From positions 1 through 5,373 of the forward strand of contig JAPOSK010000388.1 of NCBI GenBank assembly GCA_026709725.1: a DNA stretch of 5,373 nucleotides. Reading direction: 5' to 3'. The position numbers and the translations under genes are program-made. Shown in pieces: positions 2,871-5,373 of the stretch (position 1 is its first letter; every line of letters starts with the position of its first letter). The DNA comes from Paracoccaceae bacterium (GTDB lineage Bacteria > Pseudomonadota > Alphaproteobacteria > Rhodobacterales > Rhodobacteraceae). Under the pieces are notes generated by a model. That model made no database searches. It saw nothing but the letters and a program-made list of their open reading frames with translations, and had not been told where the DNA came from.

Positions 2871-5373
2871 ATGACAGAGGCTCCCAAAGCGGGACTCATG
2901 ACACATCTGCGTGGACTGAATCCCGAGCAGCGTGAGGCGGTCGAGGCTCTCGAGGGGCCGGTTCTGATCATCGCGGGTGCAGGCACGGGCAAGACCCGAA
3001 CGCTGACGGCGCGTATTGCCCACATCCTGAAGCTCTCGCTTGCGCGCCCGAATCAGATCCTTGCCGTTGCCTTTACAAACAAGGCGGCCGCTGAATTGCG
3101 GGCGCGGATCTTCGGGATGACAGGCGTCGACCCGCATCGCCTGCCATGGGTCGGAACCTTTCATTCGATCTCGGCGCGAATCCTGCGGCTGCACGCAGAG
3201 ATGGCGGGCCTGAATGACAGGTTCTCGATCTATGACGACCGGGATCAGGCCCGTATCCTCAAATCGGTCCTGGCAAAGTGCAGGTTCCATGACAGGCAGT
3301 GGCCAACCAAACGCGTTGCCAGCCTGATCACCGGCTGGAAAGATCAGGCCAGACGACCGGAGCACCTCACCGCGCACGACCGTGCGCTCCTTGATGGCAA
3401 GGCTCTGGATATCTACCGGCATTATCAAAAGGAACTGCAGGTGACGAATGCGGCTGATTTTGGCGATCTGATTCTGCATGTTGTCTCAATCCTGTCGCAG
3501 AATCCGGATGTCCGGGAGCACTATCAGGGTCAGTTCCGTTTTGCCCTCGTTGATGAGTTCCAGGATGTGAATCGGGCACAGTATGCCTGGCTGCAGTTGC
3601 TGACCGGGCAGAAAAACAATCTCTGTTGTGTTGGTGATGATGATCAGGCCATCTACAGTTGGCGGGGGGCAGAACCCAAAATCATGCTCGGCTTTAGTGA
3701 GCACTATCCCGGGGCCCGGCTTGTTCGGCTGGAACAGAACTATCGTTCGACAACACACATTCTTGGTGCAGCTGTTGGAGTGATTGCAAACAATATCCAC
3801 CGTCACAAGAAATCCCTGCGCTGTGCGGATGGGATGGCCGGGCGGGCGGCCCGCAAGGTCGAGGTTGTTCGATACCGAACCAATCTTGCCGAAGCCGATG
3901 GCGTGGTTGATGCCATCCGGAAACTCACGATGGGAAGGGATCCAGACTATCGTCTTGCGGATATTGCGGTCAGTGCCAGGACCTGGGCCTGCCTCGCTGA
4001 AGTTGAGCAGGCTTTGGTCAGGGCCGGATTGCCCTATCAGGTCTTTGGTGGTCCAAAATTCTATGAACGCAAGGAGATCCGGGACATGCTGTCCTATCTT
4101 CGGTTATGCCACAACAGTGCGGATTCCGGGGCCTTTGAACGTGCTGTCAACACCCCCTCCCGAGGCATTGGTGTCAAGACGATCGGAGTTATCCGCGGGC
4201 GGGCTGGTGACGACGATGTCCCGATGTATGCAATGGCGCATCTTGCCGCAAACGATGGGACATTGTCATCTGCTCCGTCACGACGCATCAGGGAGTTTCT
4301 CGGCAATGTGGAGCGGTGGTCGGACGCGTTTTCCCGAACGGCGATCCGGTGTGATTCTGTGACCCAGAGCGGGACACAAATCGAGACCGGTGTCCCTGAA
4401 GCACGTTGCCGGGAAGTTCGGATGCTGGTGCGGATGGTTGTCGAGGAAAGCGGTATGGCAAATTACCATCGAACCCTTGATTCCGAAGATGCAGCGCAAC
4501 GGGTCGAGAACCTCGACAAGCTTGTCGATTTTGCCGGGCGCCATCAGACCCTTGGTGATTTTCTTGAGCATGTCGGTCTGATGTCGGACGATGTTGTTGA
4601 AGTCAGTGATGCAAAAAATCAGATCACGCTGATGACACTTCATGCTGCCAAGGGAAGTGAATATCCGGTCATGTTTCTGGTGGCATGGGAAGAGGGCATT
4701 CTGCCCTGGCTGACCCCCGGAGGTGAACAGTTGGACACCCTCAGGATGGCGCAGATCAAGTCACTGGCCATGATGGTGATCGCCTTTGCCTCGACGGATC
4801 CCGACAAACCGTCACTTGGGCACCTGCATCTGCTTGCGCGCAGCCTGCAGGGCGGGACAGGGGAGGACGGAAAAGATGCAGCACTGGTTCGTGGTCGGGA
4901 TCTCGCCTCTCGCGTATTGAGATGGACAGACAGGCCACGGGCAGAAGATCTTGCCGATGCTGTGCGGCTGAGCCGGTCAATTGTTGCGGATGAGAAACTT
5001 GAGGAAGAAAGGCGGCTTGCCCATGTCGGCCTGACCCGGGCCATGGAACGCTGCATTATCTCGCATGTCGATCTTCGCTGGCGGTATGGTGTCTACAATC
5101 CGGCATCCCCGTCCCGCTTTCTTCTGGAGATCCCCGCGCAGCACAAATCCCAGGCGCAGTCGACTGATTCAGGTCAGGGTCCGGATGCTGGTGCACGCCG
5201 CTCACCGACACTGACGGGGCAGGCTGAAGGGAGATCGCCGCGCAGAACAAATCCCCACCCCGGGGGTTCGGCCCCGATGTCGGGGACGATGCCCCGCCCC
5301 GCCGGGCTTCAGATCGGCGACCGCGTCAGCCATCGAAGGTTCGGCACCGGAACGGTCCATGCCGTCAGTGCCC
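2871..5373 (+). CDS. uvrD: UvrD/PcrA/Rep-type SF1A DNA helicase, 3' end beyond window
   Basis: An ATP-driven 3'-5' DNA helicase of the UvrD/PcrA/Rep family, cytoplasmic, normally acting in nucleotide excision repair, mismatch repair or replication-fork rescue. 834 codons are visible and all core motifs are present: Q motif LNPEQREAV (16-24), Walker A GAGTGKT (36-42), motif Ia VAFTNKAAAEL (66-76), GTFHSI (95-100), Walker B VDEFQD (227-232), motif III GDDDQAIYSWRGAE (255-268), motif IV LEQNYRS (287-293), 2B-domain GGPKFYERKEIRD (393-405), motif V TLHAAKG (589-595) and motif VI VGLTRA (719-724). Between EEG (607-609) and EEERR (711-715) lie 101 residues, against about 14 in E. coli UvrD. Motif V reads GSEY where GLEF is usual. 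A Ser/Pro/Arg/Gly-rich linker (about 756-811) leads to the Tudor-like GDRVSHRRFGTGTV (816-829), so only a few tens of residues should be missing. I chose ATG 2871 for the GAGGG ribosome site (2862-2866). In-frame alternatives are ATG 2835 and ATG 2898. The family is certain; the exact role and the symbol (uvrD or pcrA) less so. Confidence 0.95.
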   Translation, partial: MTEAPKAGLMTHLRGLNPEQREAVEALEGPVLIIAGAGTGKTRTLTARIAHILKLSLARPNQILAVAFTNKAAAELRARIFGMTGVDPHRLPWVGTFHSISARILRLHAEMAGLNDRFSIYDDRDQARILKSVLAKCRFHDRQWPTKRVASLITGWKDQARRPEHLTAHDRALLDGKALDIYRHYQKELQVTNAADFGDLILHVVSILSQNPDVREHYQGQFRFALVDEFQDVNRAQYAWLQLLTGQKNNLCCVGDDDQAIYSWRGAEPKIMLGFSEHYPGARLVRLEQNYRSTTHILGAAVGVIANNIHRHKKSLRCADGMAGRAARKVEVVRYRTNLAEADGVVDAIRKLTMGRDPDYRLADIAVSARTWACLAEVEQALVRAGLPYQVFGGPKFYERKEIRDMLSYLRLCHNSADSGAFERAVNTPSRGIGVKTIGVIRGRAGDDDVPMYAMAHLAANDGTLSSAPSRRIREFLGNVERWSDAFSRTAIRCDSVTQSGTQIETGVPEARCREVRMLVRMVVEESGMANYHRTLDSEDAAQRVENLDKLVDFAGRHQTLGDFLEHVGLMSDDVVEVSDAKNQITLMTLHAAKGSEYPVMFLVAWEEGILPWLTPGGEQLDTLRMAQIKSLAMMVIAFASTDPDKPSLGHLHLLARSLQGGTGEDGKDAALVRGRDLASRVLRWTDRPRAEDLADAVRLSRSIVADEKLEEERRLAHVGLTRAMERCIISHVDLRWRYGVYNPASPSRFLLEIPAQHKSQAQSTDSGQGPDAGARRSPTLTGQAEGRSPRRTNPHPGGSAPMSGTMPRPAGLQIGDRVSHRRFGTGTVHAVSA

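Noticed and set aside
2580..3479. Long minus-strand open frame (299 codons) over the start of the helicase gene
   Set aside because: It lies antisense to the conserved N-terminal helicase motifs, which fix the plus-strand frame. Its translation has no recognisable motif and is a mirror effect of codon bias.
1..5373. CRISPR array, insertion sequence or transposon ends
   Set aside because: No regularly spaced repeats, no transposase motif and no pair of terminal inverted repeats were seen on reading either strand.

Overview
The window looks like a chromosomal or large-replicon segment of an alphaproteobacterium. I base this on the wording of the helicase motifs (for example the GDDDQ-IYSWRGAE and LEEERRLAHVGLTRA blocks, read next to the alphaproteobacterial UvrD pattern as I remember it), the fairly high GC content and GTG/TTG start usage. 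I cannot place it below class level with confidence. A Rhodospirillales or Acetobacterales relative is a guess.

Layout. Positions 1-380 hold a short minus-strand reading frame (50 aa) and a possible 17-aa frame overlapping it as GTGA. Positions 380-1305 hold a compact minus-strand pair: an unrecognised 123-aa protein and, joined to it by a TTGA stop/start overlap, a 185-aa protein. The 185-aa protein fuses a T5orf172/MUG113-type GIY-YIG-superfamily domain to a C-terminal cold-shock domain. A convincing promoter (TTGATT, 16-bp spacer, TATAAT) at 1368-1395 reads leftward into the pair and is surrounded by small inverted repeats. Positions 1430-2296 are a GC-rich stretch with no believable gene, but with a strong hairpin and a G-quadruplex motif. 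Positions 2297-2830 are lower in GC, with a doubtful reading frame and several perfect palindromes. From 2871 to the right edge runs a UvrD/PcrA/Rep-type SF1A helicase, cut off by the window inside its C-terminal Tudor-like domain.

How the parts work together. The leftward pair and the rightward helicase are divergent and separated by about 1.5 kb, so they are probably separate transcription units. The helicase is a DNA repair or replication-restart enzyme with all core motifs intact, plus about 85-90 extra residues between motifs V and VI. The leftward pair is the best candidate for an undescribed module: a putative nuclease-type domain tethered to a nucleic-acid-binding domain and translationally coupled to an unknown partner, in DNA of clearly lower GC than the stretch next to it.
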